Position numbers and translations under genes: made by a program. A stretch of DNA of 64,000 nucleotides from Cellvibrio sp. (GTDB taxonomy: Bacteria; Pseudomonadota; Gammaproteobacteria; Pseudomonadales; Cellvibrionaceae): assembly GCA_016712405.1 (NCBI GenBank), contig JADJRD010000014.1:972248-1036247 (forward strand), read 5' to 3'. The notes under the pieces were generated by a model. That model was not told where the DNA came from. It saw only the letters and a list, made by a program, of their open reading frames with translations, and ran no database searches. Positions 28,520-37,039 of the stretch are shown here, in pieces; position 1 is the stretch's first letter; each line of letters opens with the position of its first letter.

Positions 28520-29704
28520 ATGACAAAAGAAAATAACAAATTCAGTATTTATCATTTGATATCACTTTGTGTCACCGGTGTGGGTGTCATATACCTTTTT
28601 ATCGTCATGTGGATCAACCATGCAAATCCAGTGACTGGGTATGGAAGCATAGCTGCTGCCGTTATCTTTTTATTGGAGTTGTTGATAGTCAGTATTGTAT
28701 TTATTCATTCCTTTGTTGTGAGTGTTATCTATACCCTTAAAATAACACCGAAAAAATATTGGGGATTAATCGTTCATTTAATTTATATATTGATTTTGTT
28801 GTCATTAGTTATTGTTGATTTTTTCCAGAGTACCAAGCGAAATCTTGAATATGAATTTTCCTATTTTAATCAACTATCAGTTGCATGTGAGAAGAAGCCA
28901 ATCCAAACGGTGATTGCGAAAATCAAAAATATGCCTGAAGAAGAAACTCCTCAACGTATGTCGCATATTCAACGTTGTATAGAAATTGCGATTCAACATC
29001 AACGCATTGATCTATTGGATGCATTAGAAGCGCAGCAGATTCCAGTAGTCGCTGAGCATAATCAGGACAATTGGCGAAGGCTAGTTGACCTGGCAGCTAC
29101 AACAAAAAAAGTGACACAAAATGATTATGATCAACTAATGTGGTTGATTGAACGAGGTAAAAAATTTAATTATCGATTAGCAGAATATATAGGATTTTTG
29201 GAAGGCTATAATATTTGTTATACCAATTTGGAAGAGCCTATCGCGCAACAATTTGCTGATCTTTTGATTGAGATGGGCGGTAACATCAATTCAGTAACAG
29301 AATATTCAGCGCCCGCTGTTTGGTATTGTTCGCGTTTCAATCGGTTGGATCAGTTAAAGTTTTTGATTCCACGTGGCGCCAATGTCAATGTTGATAGTGG
29401 TTCTTCTTATCACTCACCCCTGGGTGAAGCTATCGAAAATAATAATCTGGACATAATTAATTTATTAATTGCGTCAGGATCAAAACCCCGATCTAACGAA
29501 TGGGAAGATGATCTCGAACTTGCCTGCTCAAAATTAAACGATAAAGAAAATTTACGTGCATCCCAAGCCGTGATCTCTGCATTAAAAAATGCAGGATTCC
29601 GCTTCAGAAAAGATTCGCTTTACTACTTGAATCCAGAACGTCATGCTGAAAACGACCTCTATAAATCAGAAGAGGTAATAAAATGTATGGCGCAATTTGA
29701 GTGA
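28520..29704 (+). CDS. Membrane protein with C-terminal ankyrin-like repeats
   Basis: A 394-residue protein with three strong hydrophobic helices (about residues 9-29, 41-68 and 76-101) followed by a soluble helical region. The C-terminal half has ankyrin-like repeats, clearest in SPLGEAIENNNLDIINLLIASGSKP (about 295-320) and in SRFNRLDQLKFLIPRGANVNVDSG just before it. It probably sits in the inner membrane with the repeats as a protein-binding module. I do not recognise an orthologous group and assign no function. The start ATG has only weak RBS context; the region upstream contains no other gene. Confidence 0.72.
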   Translation: MTKENNKFSIYHLISLCVTGVGVIYLFIVMWINHANPVTGYGSIAAAVIFLLELLIVSIVFIHSFVVSVIYTLKITPKKYWGLIVHLIYILILLSLVIVDFFQSTKRNLEYEFSYFNQLSVACEKKPIQTVIAKIKNMPEEETPQRMSHIQRCIEIAIQHQRIDLLDALEAQQIPVVAEHNQDNWRRLVDLAATTKKVTQNDYDQLMWLIERGKKFNYRLAEYIGFLEGYNICYTNLEEPIAQQFADLLIEMGGNINSVTEYSAPAVWYCSRFNRLDQLKFLIPRGANVNVDSGSSYHSPLGEAIENNNLDIINLLIASGSKPRSNEWEDDLELACSKLNDKENLRASQAVISALKNAGFRFRKDSLYYLNPERHAENDLYKSEEVIKCMAQFE

Positions 29705-29834
29705 CTGGGTTCACATATTATATTTGTTTGGTAGCTTTACAAAAACTTTACACGGCATCTCGGCATCAAAACCAAAAAACTCGATACAATCGGTAAATCA
29801 CAACAATAACTTATTTCAGGTCAATTAGAATTTT

Positions 29835-31406
29835 ATGAAAAAACAAAATCATTTCACTCGATTTTTTTTAATTGTTGCGGCTATTTTAACCAGTTTCTTT
29901 CTTGCTTCTTGTAGTCAGGTATCCAAACAGCCGCAAGAGCCGATTGTAAAAACAGTCTATGGTTCTATTTCCGGTAGTGTTGAAGATGGCGTTTTTAGTT
30001 TTAAAGGAATTCCTTACGCGAAAGCGGAAAGATTTATGCCGCCACAAAAACCCGATGCATGGGAAGGCGTGCGTAAACATACAAAATTTGGCCCGATTGC
30101 GATGCAAGTAAATTCCTGGTCGTCAGAAGATGCGATGGATGAACATAAATTATTTACTGTGAATGTTTGGACGCAAGGCATCAACGATGGCAAAAAAAGA
30201 CCGGTGATGGTGTGGCTGCATGGTGGTGGTTTTAGTGTTGGTGCGAGTGATGATCCGATTACTGATGGAAAAATGCTCGCGCAAAAAGGCGATGTAGTGT
30301 TGGTGTCAGTGAATCATCGTTTAAATATTTTAGGCTTTTTGGATTTATCGGCCTTTGGTAATCAATACGCAGATTCTGCAAACGTTGGCATGTTGGATGT
30401 TGTTTCGGCACTGGAATGGGTAAATAAAAATATTCGCAATTTTGGCGGTGATCCAAAGAACGTGACTATTGTCGGTGAATCCGGCGGTGGTGGAAAAGTG
30501 GGAACATTAATGTCCATGCCTGCTGCAAAAGGATTATTTCATAAAGCGATTATTCAAAGCGGTACGCTGTTAAATGTAATGACCAAAGAAAAGTCGACGC
30601 AAGTTGGAAAGGCATTAGTAGAAGTTTTAGGTTTAACTAAAGACAACATTAACCAGATTAATCATATTCCTTACAAACAATTGGTTGAAGCTGGCAATAA
30701 AGCGCTGGAAAAAACTGTTGGCCTGAGAAAACCCGGTTCGAAAGTGATGTTTGGTTTTGGGCCAGTACCTGATGGTGTGAATTTATTGCAACAACCTTTC
30801 TCGCCGGATTTTGCGGATATATCCAAAGATGTTCCGCTATTAATCGGCACAACATTTAATGAATTGGTCAGAACCGTTTATGCTGAAAAAAATCTGACTA
30901 TGGGTGAAGCAAAAAAACGATTAATCAATGTTTATGGCGATAAGACGGATCAATATGTTCACCTCTTTGCCAAAACATATCCGAATTATACGCCGCAAGA
31001 TTTATTATCAATCGATAATCTTTTCCGTCCCAACACTATTGTAACGGCCGATGCGCGTGCCGCAAAAACCAAAGCGCCGGTTTATTCCTATTTGTTGACC
31101 TGGAAAAGTACAGTTGAAGATAACAGCAAAGGTTCTTTTCACGGCCTTGATATTCCGCTCGCATTTAAAAATATTGAGTTAGGTAAACACTGGACGGGTA
31201 CATCAAATGAAGCGAAAGTACTGGCTGACCGAATGAGTTCGGTCTGGATTAATTTTGCGAGAAGCGGAAATCCGAATGATAAATCCTTACCTGCATGGAA
31301 AGCTTACACTCGCGAAAATGGTGAGACTATGATTTTTGATGCTCAACCCAAAATCCTGAACAATCATGATCGTGAATTAATGGAATTGATTAAATCTGTT
31401 CCTTAA
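29835..31406 (+). CDS. Carboxylesterase type B family lipoprotein
   Basis: A 523-residue protein with a lipoprotein signal (FFLASCSQ, Cys about 26). Carboxylesterase/lipase B features: GSVEDGVFSFKGIPYAKAERFMPP near the N-terminus, VWLHGGGFSVGASDD (oxyanion hole), the nucleophile elbow IVGESGGGGKVGTLMSMP (Ser about 217), GTTFNELVRTVY (acid region) and FHGLDIPLAF (His). The elbow reads GESGGG rather than the common GESAGG. It probably hydrolyses small or polysaccharide-linked esters in the periplasm or at the outer membrane. It is the third of several ester hydrolases here, followed closely by another. Confidence 0.9.
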   Translation: MKKQNHFTRFFLIVAAILTSFFLASCSQVSKQPQEPIVKTVYGSISGSVEDGVFSFKGIPYAKAERFMPPQKPDAWEGVRKHTKFGPIAMQVNSWSSEDAMDEHKLFTVNVWTQGINDGKKRPVMVWLHGGGFSVGASDDPITDGKMLAQKGDVVLVSVNHRLNILGFLDLSAFGNQYADSANVGMLDVVSALEWVNKNIRNFGGDPKNVTIVGESGGGGKVGTLMSMPAAKGLFHKAIIQSGTLLNVMTKEKSTQVGKALVEVLGLTKDNINQINHIPYKQLVEAGNKALEKTVGLRKPGSKVMFGFGPVPDGVNLLQQPFSPDFADISKDVPLLIGTTFNELVRTVYAEKNLTMGEAKKRLINVYGDKTDQYVHLFAKTYPNYTPQDLLSIDNLFRPNTIVTADARAAKTKAPVYSYLLTWKSTVEDNSKGSFHGLDIPLAFKNIELGKHWTGTSNEAKVLADRMSSVWINFARSGNPNDKSLPAWKAYTRENGETMIFDAQPKILNNHDRELMELIKSVP

Positions 31407-31469
31407 TTTTCAATATCTGTCATGTTTGTACAGGGCGCGAAAAATATTAACAAACCAGGAAAAATGATT

Positions 31470-32365
31470 ATGCAAAAAATAAAATATGCAATTCTACTCT
31501 TGATCTTGTCGTTTTCGACTCCATCCTTTTCGGAAGAAGTGAAAACCAGAATTATTGAAAATGGCGGAACTGGAAAATTCCCGGCCATCATGATGACGGA
31601 AAATTCCCTGCCGACACACACTGTGTTCAGGCCGCAAAATATTAAAAAATTCCAAGGCAAAAAAAGTCTGCCGATAATCGTTTGGGGCAACGGTGCTTGT
31701 TTCGATTCGCCCTTTGAACACGTCAACTTTTTAAATGAAATTGCCTCACACGGCTTTTTGGTTGTCGCAATTGGTACTATGCCGAAAGAAACCGGTGAGC
31801 AAAATAAAGAGCGATCCACTTCATCAAAATTAACAGATGCAATCAATTGGGCCATTGCACAAAACAGTGATACCAAGAGTATTTATTTCAAAAAAATTAA
31901 TACCCAAAAAATCGCCGTTGCCGGTATGTCCTGTGGTGGTTTACAAGCCTTGGAAGTTGCACCTGATCCCAGAGTTTCTACATTGATTGTCGCCAACAGT
32001 GGCATCTTCATCGACCCGATTCGCGGCAACGCCATGCCGATGATGCCGCAGCTGGACAAAGCCCATCTGAAAAAAATCCATACGCCCACTTTGTATTTGC
32101 TCAGACTCCTTCCGATATTGCTTATAACAACGGCATGAATGATGTTGAACAACTGAATCATGTGCCCGTATTTGTTGGAAATTTGGATGTGGGTCACGGT
32201 GGAACCTACGGCCAACCCTTCGGTGGTGATTTCGCCAAAGTGGCAACTGCCTGGCTTAATTGGCAATTAAAAGGCGATAAAAAAGCGGCAACATTATTTA
32301 TCGGTGATAAACCCGGTCTTTCAAAATTTCCGGGTTGGACATTTGCTAAAAAGAATATGCAGTAA
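31470..32365 (+). pseudogene. Exported alpha/beta hydrolase, frameshifted as read
   Basis: The N-terminal part (31470-~32100) has a signal peptide (MQKIKYAILLLILSFSTPSFS), VWGNGACFDSPFEHVNFLNEIASHGF and the nucleophile motif GMSCGGLQALEVA. The C-terminal part (to 32365), in another frame, has SDIAYNNGMNDVEQ and VGHGGTYGQPFGGDF (catalytic His). The two join as one ~298-residue hydrolase if one base is restored near 32100 (after LYLL, before TPSDIAY). AGGA at 31457-31460 is 9 nt before the ATG at 31470. The rest of the gene is clean, so a read error is possible. The family is seen in plant-biomass degraders; its function is uncertain. Confidence 0.8.
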
Positions 32366-32396
32366 TTTTTACTTGCCGGGCTTTTATCTGTACATT

Positions 32397-32422
32397 AGAA
32401 TGCACTTTATAATGTGCATTCT
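32397..32422. promoter_or_regulatory. Palindromic operator/promoter of the yafNO toxin-antitoxin pair
   Basis: AGAATGCAC and GTGCATTCT form a perfect 9-bp-arm inverted repeat with an 8-bp centre, and that centre contains TATAAT (32408-32413), a perfect -10. The ATG of the antitoxin is at 32434, with GGAGG in between. A bound antitoxin or complex would block RNA polymerase, as in autoregulated type II systems. Confidence 0.75.
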
Positions 32423-32433
32423 GGAGGTTTTTC

Positions 32434-32727
32434 ATGGCGACTAACCCAATCTATGCGGAACAAACAGTATCCATTACTGATTTGCGTAAAAGCCCTGCGA
32501 CCTACTTTATAAATGAACCTGTAGCAGTTTTGTCTAATAACCGCACAGCGGGTTACATTGTTCCCGCTGAGGTTTATCAGCACATGGTCAATATGATTGA
32601 GCAGGCTTATCCGGAAGGCCGCAGCCGTTTCCGTCCTTCGCGTGCTCGGTTGGATGACATTATTGCCCAAGGTAATGAGTTAGTTGCCAATGCTTCAGCT
32701 GCTGATTTGGAGCGTTTTTCTGAGTGA
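32434..32727 (+). CDS. yafN: Type II antitoxin, YafN family (Phd/YefM type)
   Basis: A 97-residue protein. The N-terminal Phd/YefM-like DNA-binding part shows VSITDLRKSPATYFINEPVAVLSNNRTAGYIVPAEVYQHMV. The C-terminal tail (about 60-97) would be the disordered toxin-neutralising segment. It has an excellent RBS (GGAGG) and overlaps the toxin gene by 4 nt (GTGA). It binds and neutralises the YafO-like toxin and probably represses its own promoter at the 32397-32422 palindrome. In this tract of sugar genes it looks like a small inserted cassette, but no attachment repeats are visible. Confidence 0.92.
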   Translation: MATNPIYAEQTVSITDLRKSPATYFINEPVAVLSNNRTAGYIVPAEVYQHMVNMIEQAYPEGRSRFRPSRARLDDIIAQGNELVANASAADLERFSE

Positions 32728-33125
32728 CAACAATATTTAAAACGGACTTAATCAGAAGGCAACTTACGCCCGAAGAATTGAAATGTTTGGAGGATGATTT
32801 TCGCCATTACAAGGCAACTGGTGTATTGCCTGATTTGTTTGGTCGTGATGTGCCTTACAACCATCCCAATACTTTGTATTCAGTAAAAGCGGAAGAGCTT
32901 TGGCATATTCATTTATTAAGCGGCGATGCTACATGGCCTGCCAATTGTAAAAAACAAGAAGATAAAACCAGTGATGATCATTTGGTTTATTGTCCAGCTT
33001 ATCAAGCATCCAATTGCTTTTTGTTGATTGCAATTTTGTCACCCGATGCGCATGCGCAAGCACGAAAAAATCAGATTATGCTTAATCTTGCAAAAATGGC
33101 TGAAAATTTCAGGATTAAATATTGA
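32724..33125 (+). CDS. yafO: Type II toxin, YafO family (ribosome-dependent mRNA interferase)
   Basis: A 133-residue protein resembling E. coli YafO through most of its length: FKTDLIRRQLTPEELKCLEDDFRHYKATGVLPDLFGRD, then VKAEELWHIHL, then DHLVYCPAYQASNCFLLIAILSPDAHAQARKN and the ending MAENFRIKY. YafO inhibits translation by ribosome-dependent mRNA cleavage. The start is GTG at 32724, overlapping the antitoxin stop (GTGA), which couples its translation to the antitoxin. No obvious lesions. Confidence 0.92.
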   Translation: MTTIFKTDLIRRQLTPEELKCLEDDFRHYKATGVLPDLFGRDVPYNHPNTLYSVKAEELWHIHLLSGDATWPANCKKQEDKTSDDHLVYCPAYQASNCFLLIAILSPDAHAQARKNQIMLNLAKMAENFRIKY

Positions 33126-33191
33126 TCCACTAGATGTTAAAAACTTTACTCTCGCCACAATTGTTGCCAATTATGTAAAGGATAAATTCTC

Positions 33192-34157
33192 ATGAAATAT
33201 ATGAACAAATGGTTAAGCCCAATAACTGCAATTTACTTGATGGCATTTATCTCGCTTGCTGTTAATGCAGAGGAAAAAGATCCCGCTTATTTCTTTCCGC
33301 CGAAAATGCAAAGTTTTCCTTTGTATGGTGATGCGGCGATTCCCAATTCAAAACCAACTGTTGATGAAGAAACCGGTGCAGACAAAGGTTGGATACAAAA
33401 AGTGTCGCGGCCTTATATTCAGGTGTATCTGCCTGCAAAAGTTAAAGCAACGGGTGCGAGTGTGGTGATATTTCCTGGCGGCGCTTATTGGGGATTAACC
33501 TTTGACTTCGAAGGTGTCCAACAAGCGAATTATTTTGTGGATCACGGCATTGCGGCCTTTGTTGTTAAATATCGAATTCCCAATGATTTGTGGATGACCG
33601 ATAAATCAATTGGGCCACTACAAGATGCACAACAAGCAATGAAATTTGCTCGTCAACATGCCAGCGAATGGAATTTGGATCCAAACCGAATGGGTGCAGT
33701 GGGTTTTTCTGCGGGCGGACATCTTGCTTCCACTTTGGCAACACATTTCAATAAACTTAAAATTGAAAATCCTGACAAAATTAATTTGCGTCCTGATTTT
33801 CTCGTACTGGTTTATCCCGTTATCAGCATGGATTCAAAAGTTACACATCTGGATTCACGCAAGGCTTTGCTCGGCGAAAAACCATCCAAAGATCAAATCC
33901 GTTTCTTCTCCAATGAATTGCAAGTAACTGCAAACACACCGCCCACATTGTTGCTCCATGCAGTCGATGACAAATTGGTGGATGTAAAAAATACTCTTCT
34001 ATTTCTCGAAGCACTTAAACAGGCTAGCGTTCCTGTTGAGGCACATTTATATGAAAAAGGTGATCACGGTTTTTTCCTGCTTCCACGTGATCGCTGGCAA
34101 GGTGACATTATCGAATGGCTCGCATCCAACGGCTGGCTTAATCTGAAAAAGAATTGA
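33192..34157 (+). CDS. Exported alpha/beta hydrolase (acetylxylan/feruloyl esterase-like)
   Basis: A 321-residue protein; the signal peptide ends SLAVNAEE. FPGGAYWGLTFDFEG (oxyanion region), GAVGFSAGGHLASTLATHF (Ser about 176), HAVDDKLVDVKNT (acid) and EKGDHGFFLLPRD (His) give a complete triad of the same subfamily as the 27318-28244 gene. The RBS is AAAGGA. Its end overlaps the convergent AraC-type gene by 94 nt. It probably deacetylates or deferuloylates xylan-type oligosaccharides; this is family-level inference. Confidence 0.88.
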   Translation: MKYMNKWLSPITAIYLMAFISLAVNAEEKDPAYFFPPKMQSFPLYGDAAIPNSKPTVDEETGADKGWIQKVSRPYIQVYLPAKVKATGASVVIFPGGAYWGLTFDFEGVQQANYFVDHGIAAFVVKYRIPNDLWMTDKSIGPLQDAQQAMKFARQHASEWNLDPNRMGAVGFSAGGHLASTLATHFNKLKIENPDKINLRPDFLVLVYPVISMDSKVTHLDSRKALLGEKPSKDQIRFFSNELQVTANTPPTLLLHAVDDKLVDVKNTLLFLEALKQASVPVEAHLYEKGDHGFFLLPRDRWQGDIIEWLASNGWLNLKKN

Positions 34158-35206
34158 GGCTGTGTTGTTTTCCGGAATTCGCTAGGGCTTAATCCGGTTA
34201 CTCGCAAGAATTCTTTATTGAAGTTGGATTTGGTACTGAATCCAGCTTCCATCATGATGTTGGTGATAGACATTTCGTTGTTGTTGCTTAGCAGGGTTTG
34301 CGCAGCTTTGACTCGGCAGTCGTTGAGGTATTGTGAAAAACTACTGTTGTAAATGCGATTAATGGCTTGAGAAATTTGTCGCGATGGAATCACCAACATT
34401 CTGCTTGCTTGCTCCAATGTAACGCCGCCTTCCTTTTTATAAAGTTCGCGCTCTATCACCAGTCGTTCCCAACGATCGAAGATTTCGCGCGCTTCAGAAT
34501 CACTGATGGATTTCGTTTTACTGATTCGCAAATCCTGCAATGCGTGCATCCATTCTATGAGTGGCGCACGTGTGATCACGAGCAGTAAGGTGGTCGCATG
34601 GAAAAGTAAAAATGCTGTCGCTCCCAGATGTAAAGCCCATGATTGATGCAGAGCTATTCCGTTATTCAATTCGAGCAATATCCATAATTCAACGATTAAG
34701 TTGATCGTCATGAGTAGCGCAAGAATAAGCAACCAGCGATAAGCGGTTTCAGCGTATTGTCCCAAGTGTTCCAAGCGCTGTTGTCCACCTTTTAAAAGTT
34801 TGAATGTGAAAACAAGATAAACAGCAAAGCTACCGATGATCAGATAATCCACTAACCACAAAACAGGTACTCGACATATTCCTAGGCACAATACCAATGC
34901 GGCGGGAATCAAATGCAACAACCATCGACTGTAATTGGCGCGTTCGCTAGCCACCAAGCTGGAATAATAGAAGTAAATACCGGGTCCCAAGGTCATCGCC
35001 AGTGAAGCTCGCAACAATGCGGCAAACTCCCATCCAAATCCAAACACCACAAACGCCAGAAAATTTTGTGCAGCACAAAGCAGATAATTCATCCCGAGCA
35101 AACGTGCAGGTAATACTTGCAACTTTTTCGAAGCTAAAAACCCCAGCGCCAGAAGTAGGCAGATAATCGCGGAAGATAAAAAAATGTGGATAAGGCTTTG
35201 TTGCAT
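34064..35206 (-). CDS. AraC family regulator with membrane-embedded sensor half
   Basis: A 380-residue protein. Residues 1-215 contain about seven hydrophobic helices (HIFLSSAIICLLLALGFLAS, LCAAQNFLAFVVFGFGW and others). The C-terminal third is an AraC DNA-binding domain: LEQASRMLVIPSRQISQAINRI for the first helix-turn-helix, then MSITNIMMEAGFSTKSNFNKEFLRVTGLSPSEFRK for the second. Such one-component membrane regulators sense signals in or near the membrane. The targets are unknown; the nearest genes are the esterase it overlaps and the divergent amidohydrolase. The last ~30 residues are low-complexity and read antisense to the esterase end. Confidence 0.88.
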   Translation of the reverse strand: MQQSLIHIFLSSAIICLLLALGFLASKKLQVLPARLLGMNYLLCAAQNFLAFVVFGFGWEFAALLRASLAMTLGPGIYFYYSSLVASERANYSRWLLHLIPAALVLCLGICRVPVLWLVDYLIIGSFAVYLVFTFKLLKGGQQRLEHLGQYAETAYRWLLILALLMTINLIVELWILLELNNGIALHQSWALHLGATAFLLFHATTLLLVITRAPLIEWMHALQDLRISKTKSISDSEAREIFDRWERLVIERELYKKEGGVTLEQASRMLVIPSRQISQAINRIYNSSFSQYLNDCRVKAAQTLLSNNNEMSITNIMMEAGFSTKSNFNKEFLRVTGLSPSEFRKTTQPQFFFRLSQPLDASHSIMSPCQRSRGSRKKP

Positions 35207-35363
35207 TCCAGTTCCTGAGTTGTGAATGGCGTTGTCATTCAGCGTTTTGTTTATATTTTCGGCGAATCTTGTGTTTTTGATGACCTCGATCGCGCTTTAG
35301 GTCGTTTGGAACACTGATTATTTACACAATGCGGGTTCAATATTCATTTAATCAGGAGCCGTT

Positions 35364-36830
35364 ATGAAATTTAATCATCGATTTGTCCCCTTTGTTCTGT
35401 TGTACTCACTCATGCTTCAAGCTGAGGCGGGGACATTATTAATTCGCAATGTTCACATTGTTACTGCTCATATTGTTACTGCCAATGCCCAAGTGAGCAA
35501 GCAACCCGTCAACCTATTGATTGAAAATGAACGCATCCGTGAAATAGGTTCCCAAGACTTTACTGCCGAAACCGTAATCGACGGCAAAGGCCAATACCTT
35601 ATGCCCGGTTTAATTGATACCCATGTGCACCTGCGCGATGTGCCCGGTTTGATGTTGCAAGAGAATGACCCTGACTCCGCGAAAATCAATCAGGAAGCCC
35701 TTGCACAAATTCCCCAAAGTTATCTTTATGCGGGTTTCACAACACTGTTGGATTTAGCCAACACGGGTGAGGCTATTACCCAATGGAATAGCCCGCCACT
35801 TGCGCCGCAAGCTTATTTTTGTTCGCCCGTGCTAATTCCCAAAGGTTATCCCATCGCCAACATGCCGGAAACTGTGCAGCAGTCGCCTGATGTTACTCGT
35901 CACTATTTGCACGACAGACATTCACATTCAACAGCCAACATGGCGGATGCCGAACAACATTCGCCAGCGAATTTAGTTGAAGCCGGTAAAAAAGAAGGAG
36001 CGAAATGCATCAAAGTATTTTATGAAAAAGGTTTCGGTGGCAAAAAGAATTTACCTACACCCAGCGAAGCGGTTGTGCGTGAATTAGTTGCCGCAGCACA
36101 TAAACATCATTTGCCCGTTTTTTTACACGGCAATTCATTGGAGTCTTATGAATTTGGATTAGCAACAGGTGTGGATATGATAGTCCACGGTTTATGGAAT
36201 GCTGATGCCAAAACCAACAATACAGATTTAATAAAAATCGCAAAACAATTAATCAAAGCTAGGATTGCTGTGCAACCTACAGTGCAAGTGATTTACGGCG
36301 AGCAAGAAATATTTAACCCCGATTTTTTTAAACAAACTGATCTGCAACATGAAATGCCTGCATCTTTAATGCAATGGTATCAATCGGATTCAGGCCAATG
36401 GATGAAAGAAGAAATGAGCGGTTATTTCAAAAGCGAAACGCCCATGACCGCTACACAACAATATCAACAAGTGAAAGCGGTTTATAAACCCATGTTGGAT
36501 AGAGTCAAAACACTGAGCAATGAGTTAATCCAATCGAAATCGCTATTGGTTTTTGGTAGCGATACACCCAGTGGTCCTTTTTATGCGCAATTCCCTGGGT
36601 TTAATGGTCGCCAGGAAATGAATCGCTGGCTAGACATGGGCATTTCACTCACCGATTTATTTAGAGCTATGACCATTGGCAATGCGCGCATTATGGGGCT
36701 GGAAAACGAAATCGGCAGTATCGAAAAGCACAAACTGGCGAACCTGTTGTTGCTCAGCAAAAATCCACTGGTGGATGTCACCGCTTACGATTCCATCACT
36801 TGGGTTGTTTTGAAAGGTAAAACCCATTGA
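35364..36830 (+). CDS. Exported metal-dependent amidohydrolase
   Basis: A 488-residue protein with a signal peptide (FVPFVLLYSLMLQAEAG). Amidohydrolase-superfamily features: NVHIVTA…, DGKGQYLMPGLIDTHVHLRD (HxH metal ligands, about residues 84-88), KCIKVFYEKG (possible bridging Lys), LPVFLHGNSLESYEF (His), DMIVHGLW (His) and LLVFGSDTPSG (Asp). The C-terminal IGSIEKHKLANLLLLSKNP is the typical beta-sandwich end. The substrate is unknown; relatives include imidazolonepropionase-like and prolidase-like enzymes. RBS CAGGAG. A 15-nt near-duplication gives HIVTAHIVTA near residue 30. A terminator-like hairpin follows. Confidence 0.88.
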   Translation: MKFNHRFVPFVLLYSLMLQAEAGTLLIRNVHIVTAHIVTANAQVSKQPVNLLIENERIREIGSQDFTAETVIDGKGQYLMPGLIDTHVHLRDVPGLMLQENDPDSAKINQEALAQIPQSYLYAGFTTLLDLANTGEAITQWNSPPLAPQAYFCSPVLIPKGYPIANMPETVQQSPDVTRHYLHDRHSHSTANMADAEQHSPANLVEAGKKEGAKCIKVFYEKGFGGKKNLPTPSEAVVRELVAAAHKHHLPVFLHGNSLESYEFGLATGVDMIVHGLWNADAKTNNTDLIKIAKQLIKARIAVQPTVQVIYGEQEIFNPDFFKQTDLQHEMPASLMQWYQSDSGQWMKEEMSGYFKSETPMTATQQYQQVKAVYKPMLDRVKTLSNELIQSKSLLVFGSDTPSGPFYAQFPGFNGRQEMNRWLDMGISLTDLFRAMTIGNARIMGLENEIGSIEKHKLANLLLLSKNPLVDVTAYDSITWVVLKGKTH

Positions 36831-36870
36831 GCGGGAAAAGTTGTCGGCGTTGAGTAAATAATACAACTCT

Positions 36871-36926
36871 AGGGGCAGAACCTCGCGTCTGCCTTGGGCT
36901 GCCCCTGGAAGCAGCCCAGGGATGAT
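36871..36926 (+). terminator. Composite palindrome / likely terminator after the amidohydrolase
   Basis: AGGGGCAG (36871-36878) pairs with CTGCCCCT (36899-36906). Alternatively, TGGGCTG (36895-36901) pairs with CAGCCCA (36912-36918), followed by GGGATGATTTTT. The second hairpin with its T5 could terminate transcription. The two are mutually exclusive folds. The motif also resembles REP-like elements. Confidence 0.55.
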
Positions 36927-37039
36927 TTTTGTTCTATTGGCCATTAGTCCAATAGCGATCTTGCCAAACTTACCTAGAATGCAATCAATCCATTTTTGTA
37001 TCCCTATTTTCTATCTTTTATCTTTCCCCGGAGTTCCAG

